64,000 nt of DNA from Bacteroidaceae bacterium (GCA_017621515.1 JAGASY010000107.1:1-64000), one strand, 5' to 3'. Positions 54,591 to 64,000 are shown, counted from the first letter of the stretch. Notes: a model not told the origin generated them from the sequence alone. Translations and numbers: made by a program.

Positions 54591-57500
54591 ATGAAAACAT
54601 TCAAAACAGTGAACGACCTTATGGGTTGGCTCATTTTCGCTGTTGCCGCCTACACTTACTGCTCTACCATAGAGCCGACGGCAAGCTTCTGGGATTGTCC
54701 GGAGTTCATCACCACAGCTGCCAAGCTGGAGGTGGGACATCCGCCGGGCGCACCTTTCTTCATGCTTTTTGGAAACCTGTTCGCTTCGTTTGCAAGCGAC
54801 CCGTCGGAAATTGCGCGGATGGTGAACACCATGTCGGCACTTCTTTCTGCCGGATGCATACTGTTCCTGTTCTGGAGCATTACGCACCTTGCACGCAAGT
54901 TGCTCTGCCAAGACAATGAAGAGATAAGTGCAGCAAAGCTCATCACCATAATGGGATGCGGTATTGCAGGTTCTCTCATCTATACATGGAGCGACACGTT
55001 CTGGTTTTCTGCTGTGGAAGGCGAAGTGTATGCTTTCTCTTCGTTCATGACAGCACTTGTGTTCTGGCTCATTCTGAAATGGGAGAACAATGCGGACAAG
55101 AGCGGAAGTGACCGCTGGCTCGTGCTGATAGCCTATCTGATGGGACTGTCAATCGGTGTCCACCTGCTCAACCTCTTGTGCATTCCTGCCATCGTGCTCG
55201 TCTTCTACTACAAGAAGTGCAAGAATCCTACAGCTAAAGGCTCTCTCGCCGTGCTCGCCGTGTCGGCAGTCATTGTCGTGGCAGTGCTCTATGGTGTGGT
55301 TCCGGGCATCGTGAAGATAGGAGGCTGGTTTGAACTGCTGTTCGTGAACGCACTTGGTATGTCGTTCAATACCGGACTATACATATACCTCGTTCTGCTT
55401 GTGGCATCACTCGTATGGGCACTCTACGAGAGCACGCAGATGCGTAGCAAGACGCGCATCAATGTGTCTTTCCTTGTGGTTATGTCTATGCTCGGAATCC
55501 CTTTCTACGGACACGGGGTCGGTTGTGTCATCATCGGTATTATAGCGATAGGTGTCGTGGCATTCATCCTGTTCAACAATAAGAAAGTGTCGCCTCGCAT
55601 CCTTAATACGGTTCTGCTCTGCATGACGCTCATGACTGTGGGCTATTCTTCATACGCGTTGATTGTCATACGCTCTACGGCTAATCCTCCGATGGACCAG
55701 AACTCTCCGGAGGATGTGTTCTCGCTCGGCGATTATCTCGGACGCGAACAGTATGGCGACCGTCCTTTGTTCATGGGACCGACTTACGCATCAAAGCCTA
55801 ATGTAGTACGCGTCGGCGACAACCTCATGTATGAACAGAAAGTGACCGCATCGGTTTATCAGCGCAAAGACAAGGAGCAGGAAGGCGAGAAAGATAAATA
55901 TGTCAAGGTTTATGACAAGAAAGAGTTTGTCTATCCTATGAACCAGCAGATGCTGTTCCCGCGCATTTGGAGCGATGACAATTCACGCGGCTATCCGGCA
56001 GCTTATCAGCAGTGGCTCGGCAACGGTCCGTCGAAGACTGTAAGCTATCAGATTCCGGGCGGAGAGGTTCAGCAGGTGACGCTGCCGACGCAGTGGGACA
56101 ACCTCAGATTCTTCTTCTCCTATCAGCTCAACTTCATGTACTGGCGATACTTCATGTGGAATTTTGCAGGACGCCAGAACGACATTCAGGGTCATGGAGA
56201 ATTGGAACATGGCAACTGGATTACCGGTATCAGTGCATTCGACAATATGCGTCTCGGCGACCAGAGCAAACTGCCTTCCGACCTGAGGGAGAACAAAGGA
56301 CACAATGTGTTCTACTGTCTGCCTCTGCTGCTCGGTCTGCTCGGTTTCTTCTGGCAGGCATTCCGCGACAAGAAGGGCATACAGCAGTTCTGGGTGGTAT
56401 TCTTCCTGTTCTTCATGACAGGTATTGCCATTGTCCTTTATCTGAACCAGACTCCGATAGAGCCGCGTGAACGTGACTACGCATACGCAGGTTCGTTCTA
56501 CGCATTCGCTATGTGGTGCGGACTCGGTATCGCTGCCATATATGAAGCTTTGGAACGTCTTCTTGGCAAGAACCTCGACAAGCGGATGGCAGCCACTCTG
56601 GCATCAGTTCTTTCACTTGTCCCGGCTGTAGCAATACCGTTGCAAATGGTAAGCCAGACTTGGGACGACCACGACCGCAGCGGACGCTATGTATGCCGTG
56701 ATTTCGGTCTGAACTATCTTGAGACCATTCCTCATGATGGTGTGATATATACCAACGGAGACAACGATACGTTCCCTCTGTGGTATAACGAGGACACTGA
56801 AGGCAACAGAACGGATGTGCGTGTCTGCAACCTTTCTTATTTGCAGACAGACTGGTATATCGACCAGATGAAGCGTCCGGCATACGAAGGTGAAGGACAA
56901 TCTTCACCGCTACCTATCCACTGGACTCGTCTGCAATATACGACAGGAAAGAACGAAGCTACGGAGGTGAATCCGGAAATCGGCATCGGCGGAGGTTCGA
57001 TGACGATGAAAGATTTCGTGCTTGAGATATACAAGCAGGATTCGGTGACAGCCCATCAAATATGGGGTGACAATCCTTTCGAATTGAAGACTGTCATTGA
57101 CAAGTTCGTATTGAAGCAGGGCATACCTGCCAAATATGCCGAGCTTGTAGCCAACCTGCCTTCATGTATCCCGACAGATACTGTTTATGTGACAGTGGAT
57201 AAGGAAGCTGTGCGCCGTTCAGGCATGATGATTCCTAACGATTCCATACCTGATGTCATGGAGATAAGCCTCAAAGGCAGATCGCATGTATATAAGAGCT
57301 TCATGATGATGCTGGAGATGATTGCACAGAGCAACTTCTCTCGTCCTCTCTACATGTCCACGACTGTAGGTTCAAGCAACTATGGTTCTCTCTACCGCCA
57401 CTTCATACAGGAAGGTATTGCATACCGTATCAGTCCGTTCACTTTCGAGGGGAACAGACCGATGATGACTGTGGTGGATACAGAGAAGATGTATGACAAC

Positions 57501-58046
57501 ATGATGAACAAATACAGATACGGCAACTTGAAGCAGAAGGGACTCTATATCGACGAAACTACCATGCGCATGTGCTACACCCACCGTCGTTGGTTTGCCG
57601 TACTCATCACCAATCTCGTGCAAGAAGGCAAACTCGACATGGCGCGTAAGGCTCTTGCGAAGTGTGCGGAGGAAATACCTTCATACAATGTGCCTCATGA
57701 CACAGGAAGCGGTTCGATTGAGATTGCAAACGCATACATCGCCTGTGGTCAGCCGGAGAAAGCCGTGGAGATACTTGAGCATCTTGAAAAGATAGCTCAT
57801 GAATATATCGACTGGTATCTGTCTCTCAATCCAGTGCGCTTTGCAGCTGCAACAGAAGACTGCTTCGATGAGATACGCATCATTGCAAATCTTCAGAAGA
57901 CTTACGAGACGCTTTCAATGTCGGAAAAGGCAGGAAAGAACACATCCAAATATACCAAGAAGATGGAAGACATGGATGTCTTGCTCAACAGTCTGTATGA
58001 CGCTTTCATCAGAAGATGTGAGGCTGAAGGCATTAACTTCAACTGA
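54591..58046 (+). CDS. DUF2723 large membrane protein (GT-C-like glycosyltransferase family)
   Basis: A 1151-residue inner-membrane protein. The N-terminal third has about ten membrane helices, with the family hallmark CPEFITTAAKLEVGHPPGAP (about 37-56) in the first loop, similar in layout to GT-C glycosyltransferases acting on lipid-linked donors. More helices follow at about 585-690 with PIEPRERDYAYAGSFYAF. A long soluble C-terminal part ends in a TPR-like helical segment (IEIANAYIACGQPEKAVEILE). It may glycosylate proteins or lipids in the periplasm; this is family-level inference. It has its own promoter and a hairpin afterwards. Confidence 0.85.
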   Translation: MKTFKTVNDLMGWLIFAVAAYTYCSTIEPTASFWDCPEFITTAAKLEVGHPPGAPFFMLFGNLFASFASDPSEIARMVNTMSALLSAGCILFLFWSITHLARKLLCQDNEEISAAKLITIMGCGIAGSLIYTWSDTFWFSAVEGEVYAFSSFMTALVFWLILKWENNADKSGSDRWLVLIAYLMGLSIGVHLLNLLCIPAIVLVFYYKKCKNPTAKGSLAVLAVSAVIVVAVLYGVVPGIVKIGGWFELLFVNALGMSFNTGLYIYLVLLVASLVWALYESTQMRSKTRINVSFLVVMSMLGIPFYGHGVGCVIIGIIAIGVVAFILFNNKKVSPRILNTVLLCMTLMTVGYSSYALIVIRSTANPPMDQNSPEDVFSLGDYLGREQYGDRPLFMGPTYASKPNVVRVGDNLMYEQKVTASVYQRKDKEQEGEKDKYVKVYDKKEFVYPMNQQMLFPRIWSDDNSRGYPAAYQQWLGNGPSKTVSYQIPGGEVQQVTLPTQWDNLRFFFSYQLNFMYWRYFMWNFAGRQNDIQGHGELEHGNWITGISAFDNMRLGDQSKLPSDLRENKGHNVFYCLPLLLGLLGFFWQAFRDKKGIQQFWVVFFLFFMTGIAIVLYLNQTPIEPRERDYAYAGSFYAFAMWCGLGIAAIYEALERLLGKNLDKRMAATLASVLSLVPAVAIPLQMVSQTWDDHDRSGRYVCRDFGLNYLETIPHDGVIYTNGDNDTFPLWYNEDTEGNRTDVRVCNLSYLQTDWYIDQMKRPAYEGEGQSSPLPIHWTRLQYTTGKNEATEVNPEIGIGGGSMTMKDFVLEIYKQDSVTAHQIWGDNPFELKTVIDKFVLKQGIPAKYAELVANLPSCIPTDTVYVTVDKEAVRRSGMMIPNDSIPDVMEISLKGRSHVYKSFMMMLEMIAQSNFSRPLYMSTTVGSSNYGSLYRHFIQEGIAYRISPFTFEGNRPMMTVVDTEKMYDNMMNKYRYGNLKQKGLYIDETTMRMCYTHRRWFAVLITNLVQEGKLDMARKALAKCAEEIPSYNVPHDTGSGSIEIANAYIACGQPEKAVEILEHLEKIAHEYIDWYLSLNPVRFAAATEDCFDEIRIIANLQKTYETLSMSEKAGKNTSKYTKKMEDMDVLLNSLYDAFIRRCEAEGINFN

Positions 58047-58060
58047 TGACATATAATCAA

Positions 58061-58092
58061 TCCCCTCCGGTTTCTCGGGAAGCCGGAGGGGA
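58061..58092 (+). terminator. Hairpin after the DUF2723 gene
   Basis: A 10-bp perfect stem (58061-58070 with 58083-58092, TCCCCTCCGG arms). No T-run follows, so termination is only possible. Confidence 0.6.
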
Positions 58093-58242
58093 TGTATATT
58101 ACAAACAAAAGCAAATCCGAGCTATATGTTACAGCCTACAGACATATAGCCTCGTCGGTCATGTTTCCGCACGGTATAACATTGAAACAGCATACATTCA
58201 AGCGGAGAACAGACACGGTTTGCATGTCCAAATATTTCGTAG

Positions 58243-58884
58243 ATGATTATAGAACAACCGAGCAAATGGTTACGCTGGCTCTACCCAAGCGCAATCTGGC
58301 GAATGAATCCGGAGGAAAAGGCTGTATATCTCACATTTGACGACGGCCCTATACCGGAGGCTACTCCGTGGATTGTGGATACATTGGAACAGTATGGGGT
58401 GAAAGCTACATTTTTCATGGTAGGGGATAATGTAAGAAAATATCCGGAACTTCTTGAACTTATAAAGTCAAAGGGACACCGGCTCGGCAATCATACTTAC
58501 AATCATATCGGTGGTTTCAAATGGACAAGCAGAGATTATCTGTGGAACGCCAACAAGGCGGACAAGCTGATACATACCAATCTGTTCCGTCCGCCGCACG
58601 GATGGATGCGCACCGAGCAGTACATCAGGCTTCGCCGTTATTACACCATCATCATGTGGGATGTTGTGACACGCGACTATTCATGCCATCTGACAGCTGA
58701 CGATGTGTTTGAGAATATTAAGCAATATACTCGTAATGGTTCTATCATCACATTTCATGACTCTCTCAAGAGTATCGACAAGTTGAAGACTGCACTGCCT
58801 CGTTCTATCGAATGGTTGAAAGAACAGGGATATGAATTTAAGATATTTGACGAGAATCAGCAACGGAGCCGCCATCTGAAATAA
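58243..58884 (+). CDS. Polysaccharide deacetylase family protein (NodB domain)
   Basis: A 213-residue carbohydrate esterase family 4-type protein that would remove acetyl groups from N-acetylated or O-acetylated glycans. The metal and catalytic motifs are visible: TFDDGP (about 31-36), HTYNH for the metal-binding histidines (about 83-87), RPPHGW (about 115-120) and a late FHDS. There is no signal peptide, so a cytoplasmic or membrane-edge place is likely. The 196-bp upstream spacer has no recognised gene. The queG gene follows after 29 bp, probably in one transcript. Confidence 0.9.
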   Translation: MIIEQPSKWLRWLYPSAIWRMNPEEKAVYLTFDDGPIPEATPWIVDTLEQYGVKATFFMVGDNVRKYPELLELIKSKGHRLGNHTYNHIGGFKWTSRDYLWNANKADKLIHTNLFRPPHGWMRTEQYIRLRRYYTIIMWDVVTRDYSCHLTADDVFENIKQYTRNGSIITFHDSLKSIDKLKTALPRSIEWLKEQGYEFKIFDENQQRSRHLK

Positions 58885-58913
58885 AGAACAGAGCAAAGGA
58901 GGCTGCGGACAAC

Positions 58914-59870
58914 ATGAAGATGGACAGAACGCACGACATATCGCAAATGATAAAAGCCGAAGCTATAAGCCTCGGCTTTTCTGCTTGTGGCATTGCCGAA
59001 GCGGAAGAAATAGATGAAAAGAATGCTTCTGCTTTCTGTAAATGGATTGAGTCGGGGCATAATGCCACAATGGAATATATGGCGAATCACCTCGACAAAC
59101 GGCTTAACCCACGGTTGCTTCATCCGAATTGCAAAAGCATCATCAGTCTTGCGTTGAACTATTATCCTCAGCAGTTGCTTCGTCCCGACCAGTTGCAATT
59201 CGCACTCTATGCGTATGGACGGGATTATCATGACGTAATGAAACAGATGATGCGGCAGCTTGCCGAATATATCATGAATGTATTGCCTGACGCATCGCTC
59301 AAACTGTGCTGCGACACTGTGCCTATCCTTGACCGCTATTGGGCATGGAAAGCAGGATTAGGATGGATTGGCAAAAACACAAGTCTGATAATTCCTCGTG
59401 CTGGCAGTTTCTTCTTCTTGTGTGAGATTCTTATTGATAAAGAACTTGAATATGACGTGCCGCTGTCTTTGCATTGCGGCAATTGTACACGTTGCTTACA
59501 GGCATGTCCCACAAAGGCACTTATGGCACCATATACAATAGATGCACGGCAATGCCTCTCGTTCCTGACCATAGAAAACCGCGACAGCGAACTGCTCCCG
59601 GCTCTGGAAGGCAGCAATTGCATATATGGCTGTGACCGATGTCAACTCGCGTGTCCGCACAACAGATTTGCCCAGCCCACATCGAATATCCTGTTCAAAC
59701 CTTCTGAGGATTTCATGAATATGCAACCTTCCGACTGGAGAAAGCTTACTGTGGAGAAATACCGCAGCCTATTCAAAGGTTCTGCAGTGAAACGCGCTAA
59801 ATATGAAGGGCTGATGCGGAATATACGGAGCGTGGGAGGAAAGACGGAAAAAAGCAAGCATGAAGAGTGA
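58914..59870 (+). CDS. queG: Epoxyqueuosine reductase (cobalamin-dependent)
   Basis: A 318-residue iron-sulfur, cobalamin-dependent enzyme that reduces epoxyqueuosine to queuosine in tRNA. Two 4Fe-4S cysteine sets are visible: CGNCTRCLQACP (about 183-194) and the paired CIYGCDRCQLACPHN (about 227-241), and the conserved GWIGKNTSLI (about 147-156) is present. The length is at the short end of the family. Relevant context: this enzyme needs B12, and a cobalamin-riboswitch uptake operon lies 5 kb upstream. Confidence 0.95.
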   Translation: MKMDRTHDISQMIKAEAISLGFSACGIAEAEEIDEKNASAFCKWIESGHNATMEYMANHLDKRLNPRLLHPNCKSIISLALNYYPQQLLRPDQLQFALYAYGRDYHDVMKQMMRQLAEYIMNVLPDASLKLCCDTVPILDRYWAWKAGLGWIGKNTSLIIPRAGSFFFLCEILIDKELEYDVPLSLHCGNCTRCLQACPTKALMAPYTIDARQCLSFLTIENRDSELLPALEGSNCIYGCDRCQLACPHNRFAQPTSNILFKPSEDFMNMQPSDWRKLTVEKYRSLFKGSAVKRAKYEGLMRNIRSVGGKTEKSKHEE

Positions 59871-60002
59871 TACGACGTCTTTACATCAAAAAAGCAAACA
59901 ATCCCCTATGGAGAATTGTTAGAAGACTTGACAATTGTTCCTGCAATGCAATCATTTTCAAGCCCATTCGGCGAAAAATTTTGCATTATTCCTATTAATA
60001 TA

Positions 60003-60010
60003 TATCTTTG
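60003..60010 (+). promoter_or_regulatory. -7 box TATCTTTG for the AAA-ATPase gene
   Basis: TATCTTTGC, 32 bp before the ATG at 60043. Confidence 0.65.
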
Positions 60011-60042
60011 CTTGAACAACAGATTAAAGCCCCCACTATATT

Positions 60043-61638
60043 ATGAAATATTCTATAGGTGTACAATCTTTTGAAAAGATTATCGAGGACGGATATATCT
60101 ATGTAGATAAGACAGACCTTGTTTACAGACTCGTCAAAGACGGAAAAGTCTATTTTCTCAACCGCCCGCGCAGGTTCGGCAAGAGTTTGCTTATATCCAC
60201 ATTGGAAAACTATTTTCTCGGTCGCAAAGAACTGTTCAAGGGACTGAAGATTGACGCACTTGAAAAGGATTGGTTTGAATATCCTGTGTTCAAGCTGTCA
60301 TTCGGCAGTTCCGATTATATGAAACCGACTGCGCTTGACGACGCAATAGGACATTTTGTACGTAATGCAGAAAAACGATTTGGTGTCACTCCAGACATAG
60401 ATAGCTACGGAATAAGGTTCGCCGATGTGCTTAAAACCGCCCATGAGAAGACTGGACGCAAGGCTGTTGTGCTCATCGATGAATATGATAAGCCGTTGCT
60501 TGATGTCATGGACTGTGACGAGGCTGTGATGGACATCAACGGTAACAAGAAACGTATTGAAGACTATAATCGCAATGTCCTCAAAGCTTTTTATGGTGTT
60601 TTCAAGGATGCAGACGAACATTTGCAGTTTGTCTTTCTGACAGGAGTGACAAAATTCTCCCAGATAAGCGTATTCAGCGGTTTCAACCAGCCCAAAGACA
60701 TAAGTATGGATCGCCGTTATGAGGCTCTTTGCGGTATCACCACAGAAGAACTGCTCTCGATATTCGACGAACCGATAAGGGAACTTGCTGAAGAAGAAGG
60801 TGTAGAATATACCGAAATGGTTGACAGACTTAAACGCAAGTATGACGGCTATCACTTCGGCGACAATATGACAGACATATACAATCCGTTCAGTCTGCTC
60901 AATTGTTTTGATTCCATGAAATTGTACAACTACTGGTTCGCATCAGGAACTCCCACCTATCTCGTCCGTTTGTTGCAGCACTGCGATGAGAACATCAACG
61001 AACTTGCTGGTCGGTATTACGACGTTTCACAATTTGTGAATTACAAAGCCGATGTGCAGCGTCCTCTGCCAATGATTTACCAAAGCGGCTACCTCACGAT
61101 AAAGGCATACCGACGCGATATGAACATTTATCTTCTTGACTTCCCAAATGAGGAGGTGCGGTCGGGCTTTATAGATGTACTGTCTGCCGACTATTTCAAA
61201 GGCAGAGAAGATCCGAGGTCATGGCTCAATGAAGTAACCGATTATCTCCGTCTGGGCAACGTGGAGGGATTCATGACTCGTATGACTTCTCTTCTTTCCT
61301 CTGCCACCTACCGTTTCCAGCGCAAGCAAGACGAAAAAGAGTGTGAACGATACTTCCAATATTCTTTCTACCTTATATTGCAGATGCTTGCCCACTATAG
61401 TGTAATAGCTGAAAAGGAAACGAGTCAAGGACGCATTGATTGTGTAGTGGAATATCCGGAATATGTCTATATTATGGAGTTCAAACTTAACGGCTGTGCT
61501 TCGGCTGCATTGCAGCAGATAAAGGACAAAGGATATGCCAAGCCATATCAATCTGGAACACGCAAAATCATCTGCATAGGTATAAACTTCTCATCTGAAA
61601 CAGGAACTGTAGAAAGCTACGAAAAAAACTATGAATAG
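60043..61638 (+). CDS. AAA-ATPase-like / PD-(D/E)XK nuclease family protein
   Basis: A 531-residue protein of a family widely multiplied in Bacteroidales. The N-terminal AAA-ATPase-like domain has Walker A RPRRFGKSLL (about 43-52) and Walker B VVLIDEYDKPLLD (about 142-154). The C-terminal domain (about 420-525) matches the DUF1703/PD-(D/E)XK type, with GRIDCVVEYPEYVYIMEFKLNG holding the D...E-x-K metal site. The cellular role is not established; links to mobile elements or defence have been suggested by domain composition only. It is a single gene with its own promoter and terminator. Confidence 0.9.
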   Translation: MKYSIGVQSFEKIIEDGYIYVDKTDLVYRLVKDGKVYFLNRPRRFGKSLLISTLENYFLGRKELFKGLKIDALEKDWFEYPVFKLSFGSSDYMKPTALDDAIGHFVRNAEKRFGVTPDIDSYGIRFADVLKTAHEKTGRKAVVLIDEYDKPLLDVMDCDEAVMDINGNKKRIEDYNRNVLKAFYGVFKDADEHLQFVFLTGVTKFSQISVFSGFNQPKDISMDRRYEALCGITTEELLSIFDEPIRELAEEEGVEYTEMVDRLKRKYDGYHFGDNMTDIYNPFSLLNCFDSMKLYNYWFASGTPTYLVRLLQHCDENINELAGRYYDVSQFVNYKADVQRPLPMIYQSGYLTIKAYRRDMNIYLLDFPNEEVRSGFIDVLSADYFKGREDPRSWLNEVTDYLRLGNVEGFMTRMTSLLSSATYRFQRKQDEKECERYFQYSFYLILQMLAHYSVIAEKETSQGRIDCVVEYPEYVYIMEFKLNGCASAALQQIKDKGYAKPYQSGTRKIICIGINFSSETGTVESYEKNYE

Positions 61639-61655
61639 TCGTACCGACTAATAAG

Positions 61656-61693
61656 AAACAGGACATAACGGAAAAGATATGTCCTGTTTTTTT
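61656..61693 (+). terminator. Intrinsic terminator of the AAA-ATPase gene
   Basis: A 12-bp perfect stem (61656-61667 with 61678-61689, AAACAGGACATA arms) followed by a T-run. Confidence 0.9.
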
Positions 61694-61867
61694 AGCACAG
61701 ATTATATCATAGGTCGTATAAACAATACACCTATAACAATAGTTCATTAAATTTTCAGCTGAATTTTATTTCTTGTAATCATGCAAGGTATTCATAGATG
61801 CCCTGCTTGAACAAAAATTAAATACATCCGCCTAAAGTGGCGGAAAAGCACGCTGAAATGCCATTTT

Positions 61868-62662
61868 TCGATTTGACAAAATGATATTTTCGCCAGAAAT
61901 GAAAATTTAACACTTCGAGCGATTTTTTGCCGACAGTGAAAAGACAAAAATTTTCGCTTGAAGATAAACTATTGAAAATCAAACAAATACAAAATTCTTC
62001 AAAACGCTCAAAAAAACGTGCCGGACGCATTTTTCTGAGTATTTTGAATATTCTGATAATGTATTGACTATTAATATGTTATAGTCAAATCTACCGTTTC
62101 TATCTTCAAATGCCCTCAAAAATCCACCCACTTTTAGGTTTCTATTCATTCACTCTTTCCAAGCAGAAATATATACACTTCTTAACATTTCAACCGATGC
62201 AAACTATTCTTTTTTCGGCTTCCCAGTGTTTTTTTATTTTCAGCGCGCTGTCGTCAAATTTTCAGCGCACAGTGAAAGAATTTCTACTGCGCTGCAAAGA
62301 AAATTGCAGTGCGCTGCGAAGAAAAAAACTGTGCGCTGGAAATTTGAGAACTTAGTAGTTTTTTTCCAAGAACTCTTCGCCGGAAATAAATAAATGTAAA
62401 AGAACCGCTCCGAAACGAAACACTATTTCACAATTCCCGGAGGCTTCACGAAATGTGCGCAGAATCCCCATTCTTCAATAAAAGTTCATCGTGCTTCATT
62501 TTGACGTGTGCCAGAGGGCTTAGGATTTTAACATTTGACAAAATCAAAAAGAAAGTATTTTAATGCAAAACAGTTGAATTATAATCAAGATGCACGAATA
62601 TGCTATCATTTTGTCAAAATAGGATGCCCCTTAAAAAAGCGATGTCAAAAAATTTTTTATGG
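61868..62662 (+). repeat. Family L dispersed intergenic element, copy 6
   Basis: A 795-bp copy; the 60-bp block is at 62493-62552 (offset 625) and the GCGC-rich block at about 62241-62341. The 3' end is the most divergent: the ATTTTGTTA segment present in other copies is changed to TGATGCCCC-like sequence, but the closing TTTTTTATGG is kept. It lies between the AAA-ATPase gene (+) and a glycosyltransferase gene (-). No preserved open frame. Confidence 0.88.
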
Positions 62663-63115
62663 GGCTTCATTTTTATGGCGAACAAGACTCCCGAAGCCTA
62701 TGCTTGTTCTGAAATCATCCCGGTAAAACAGGATGGAAGAGCATTGTACATCCCCGATATAGTTTTATGCACATATACGGAGCTTCCATCAAAAGCTACA
62801 AGAGCCTATCATACAAAGAATTGTACATTTCCAAGATGTACTGCTATAGGAAACACCACAACATGTTCCAATGTTCCATATATCGCCTTATACACATAGT
62901 CAAAGTATTATTTAATCCCCACAAATGGTCTCTGTTGCCAATAGTTCTGAATGGGGAAACATTAAGCCATTCTATGCGTCATTTAGTTCAATAAAAACAT
63001 CCTATAAAAGAAAAGTCAATAACTATATACATTTCATAACAATTAATATAGTTATTGACTTTTCGTTTATTCAAGATGAAATCGGCATATATAGTCTTAT
63101 ATTATAAACAAATTC
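62663..63115. other. Gene-free AT-rich region with one strong hairpin
   Basis: Short open frames here have no family resemblance and I do not call them. A perfect 19-bp hairpin (63010-63028 with 63046-63064, GAAAAGTCAATAACTATAT arm) lies 51 bp beyond the stop of the minus-strand glycosyltransferase and probably ends its transcript. Confidence 0.6.
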
Positions 63116-64000
63116 TTACTTTTCAAGCAACTTCTCATACAATTTGCAATAAGACTCTATATGCCTCTCGTAGCTGAAAGAGAAGGCATATTCCTTTTCT
63201 TTTTCTATCTGTTCCTTGTTGTCATAGAATGTAGGCAGTGTCGATTTTATCTTGTCTGTCATTGCTTGGGTGGTCAAATCTTCCCATACAAAGGCATATC
63301 CGCCACCAATCTCAGGCAGACACGTATAATTGGATACATATACCGCGCGTCCGAACTGCATGGCTTCTATCACAGGCAGACCGAAGCCTTCACACATACT
63401 TGGGAAAAGGAACGCATCACAGTTCTTGTACAGCCACACTTTTTCTTCCTGTTTGATGGGACCAGTGAGAAAGACATTCTTCAACTGCTGCTCTTCAATC
63501 TTCCTTCTTATCTCATCCGCATAGTCGAAATGGTCGTCTCCACAGATAAACAGGTCGTGCTCAGGAAAAGACTTCATTACATCAAGCAATATATGGAAAT
63601 TCTTTTTTCTTCGAATCTGACCTATCGTAAAGAAGAAAGGACGTTCAGAAGTAAATGAAGGTTTGCATGATTCGCTGTGGTCAATACGTTCCACACCGTT
63701 ATAGATAACACGGATGTCTCGTCCTTTCAGGTTCAGGTGCTTCTTTACTTGTTCTGCTACGTAGTGCGAGATAGCCACCACTGCATCTGCTTGGTTGATT
63801 CGGTGCTGTAGAATCAGCAAATGTTTGAGCTGACGTAACCTGTTCTTCTCTGTCATAAAGTTAAGATCATGTATGGTCAGCACATATTTGGTATCTCCGT
63901 AAATTCTTCGTGTCTGCTGTTGTTGATGAATAGAATGCCACAAATCTACTTTCGGGAGTGTCCACGGACAATGTTTGTTCAATTTGGGACGTACATTGAC
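63116..64000 (-). CDS. Glycosyltransferase family 4, N-terminus beyond the window
   Basis: At least 295 residues of a GT-B glycosyltransferase; the frame is open to the window edge, and the only in-window start is a poor TTG at 63982, so the true start is probably outside. Visible: KYVLTIHDLNFM in the N-terminal domain, the domain-2 start FFFTIGQIRRKKNFHILLD, and the GT4 signature FPSMCEGFGLPVIEAMQFGR. It resembles the GT4 at 24.4 kb in these regions. Probably part of a surface-polysaccharide locus that continues to the right. Confidence 0.88.
   Translation of the reverse strand, partial: VNVRPKLNKHCPWTLPKVDLWHSIHQQQQTRRIYGDTKYVLTIHDLNFMTEKNRLRQLKHLLILQHRINQADAVVAISHYVAEQVKKHLNLKGRDIRVIYNGVERIDHSESCKPSFTSERPFFFTIGQIRRKKNFHILLDVMKSFPEHDLFICGDDHFDYADEIRRKIEEQQLKNVFLTGPIKQEEKVWLYKNCDAFLFPSMCEGFGLPVIEAMQFGRAVYVSNYTCLPEIGGGYAFVWEDLTTQAMTDKIKSTLPTFYDNKEQIEKEKEYAFSFSYERHIESYCKLYEKLLEK

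Noticed and set aside
62600..63107. Short open frames right of L copy 6
   Set aside because: Overlapping, AT-rich, no conserved motifs, partly inside repeat sequence.
1..64000. CRISPR array, rRNA or tRNA genes
   Set aside because: No regular repeat-spacer pattern, no rRNA sequence and no cloverleaf with a recognisable T-loop was seen.

Overview
The window reads as a chromosomal segment of a Bacteroidales bacterium, most likely Prevotellaceae or a close relative. The evidence is: recurring Bacteroidetes -7 promoter boxes of the form TAnnTTTG; a TonB receptor with a carboxypeptidase-regulatory N-terminal domain; a surface-lipoprotein signal (Cys followed by Ser-Asp-Asp-Asp-Asp); family content such as DUF4374, DUF4294, DUF4861, DUF2582 and DUF2723; an AraC-type membrane regulator with a periplasmic sensor; and a Prevotella/Bacteroides-like C-terminal tail on a secreted enzyme. 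The species cannot be fixed from sequence alone.

Layout. 0-6 kb: the end of a deoxysugar (probably L-fucose) catabolic operon (permease, Zn-dehydrogenase, mutarotase), then a convergent GH127 beta-L-arabinofuranosidase and a small winged-helix protein. 6-28 kb: housekeeping genes (polA, polyprenyl synthase, deoC, MazG-like, dtd, uvrC, apt, mnmG, topA, aroK, speA) and a small surface-glycan group (two glycosyltransferases, LicD, a cytidylyltransferase). Two ParB-binding (parS) consensus palindromes flank apt, which suggests the region lies near the replication origin. 29-35 kb: DUF4861, an HhH/beta-barrel protein, DUF4294 and a sirtuin. 35-47.6 kb: a polysaccharide-degradation cluster with a kinase-less SusR-like regulator, a multidomain lyase-like protein, GH30, an alpha/beta-hydrolase-like protein and GH31, but no SusC/SusD pair. 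47.7-53.3 kb: a cobalamin riboswitch in front of TonB receptor, DUF4374 lipoprotein and PepSY membrane protein, an arrangement like the XusABC iron-siderophore system but with a vitamin B12 switch. 54.6-64 kb: a large DUF2723 membrane protein, a polysaccharide deacetylase, queG (a cobalamin-dependent enzyme), an AAA-ATPase/nuclease and a partial glycosyltransferase.

The most unusual content is non-coding. Six copies of an intergenic element (called family L here) occur at 10.4, 18.1, 28.3, 34.6 (reversed), 53.5 and 61.9 kb. Every copy is 793-796 bp long between the same two landmarks, and internal landmarks fall at constant offsets (394-396 and 624-626). Divergence is nearly all substitutions. 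No reading frame is shared by all copies, but hairpins are, including one stem with compensatory base changes. Two further inverted-repeat families cluster around these elements. Family S is a roughly 207-bp hairpin with 72-bp perfect arms and a 63-bp loop (44.8 kb, window start, degenerate at 34.4 kb). Family H is a set of short hairpins with GTGGGTGTA-type arms, including one with 56-bp perfect arms. I do not recognise any of these three families.
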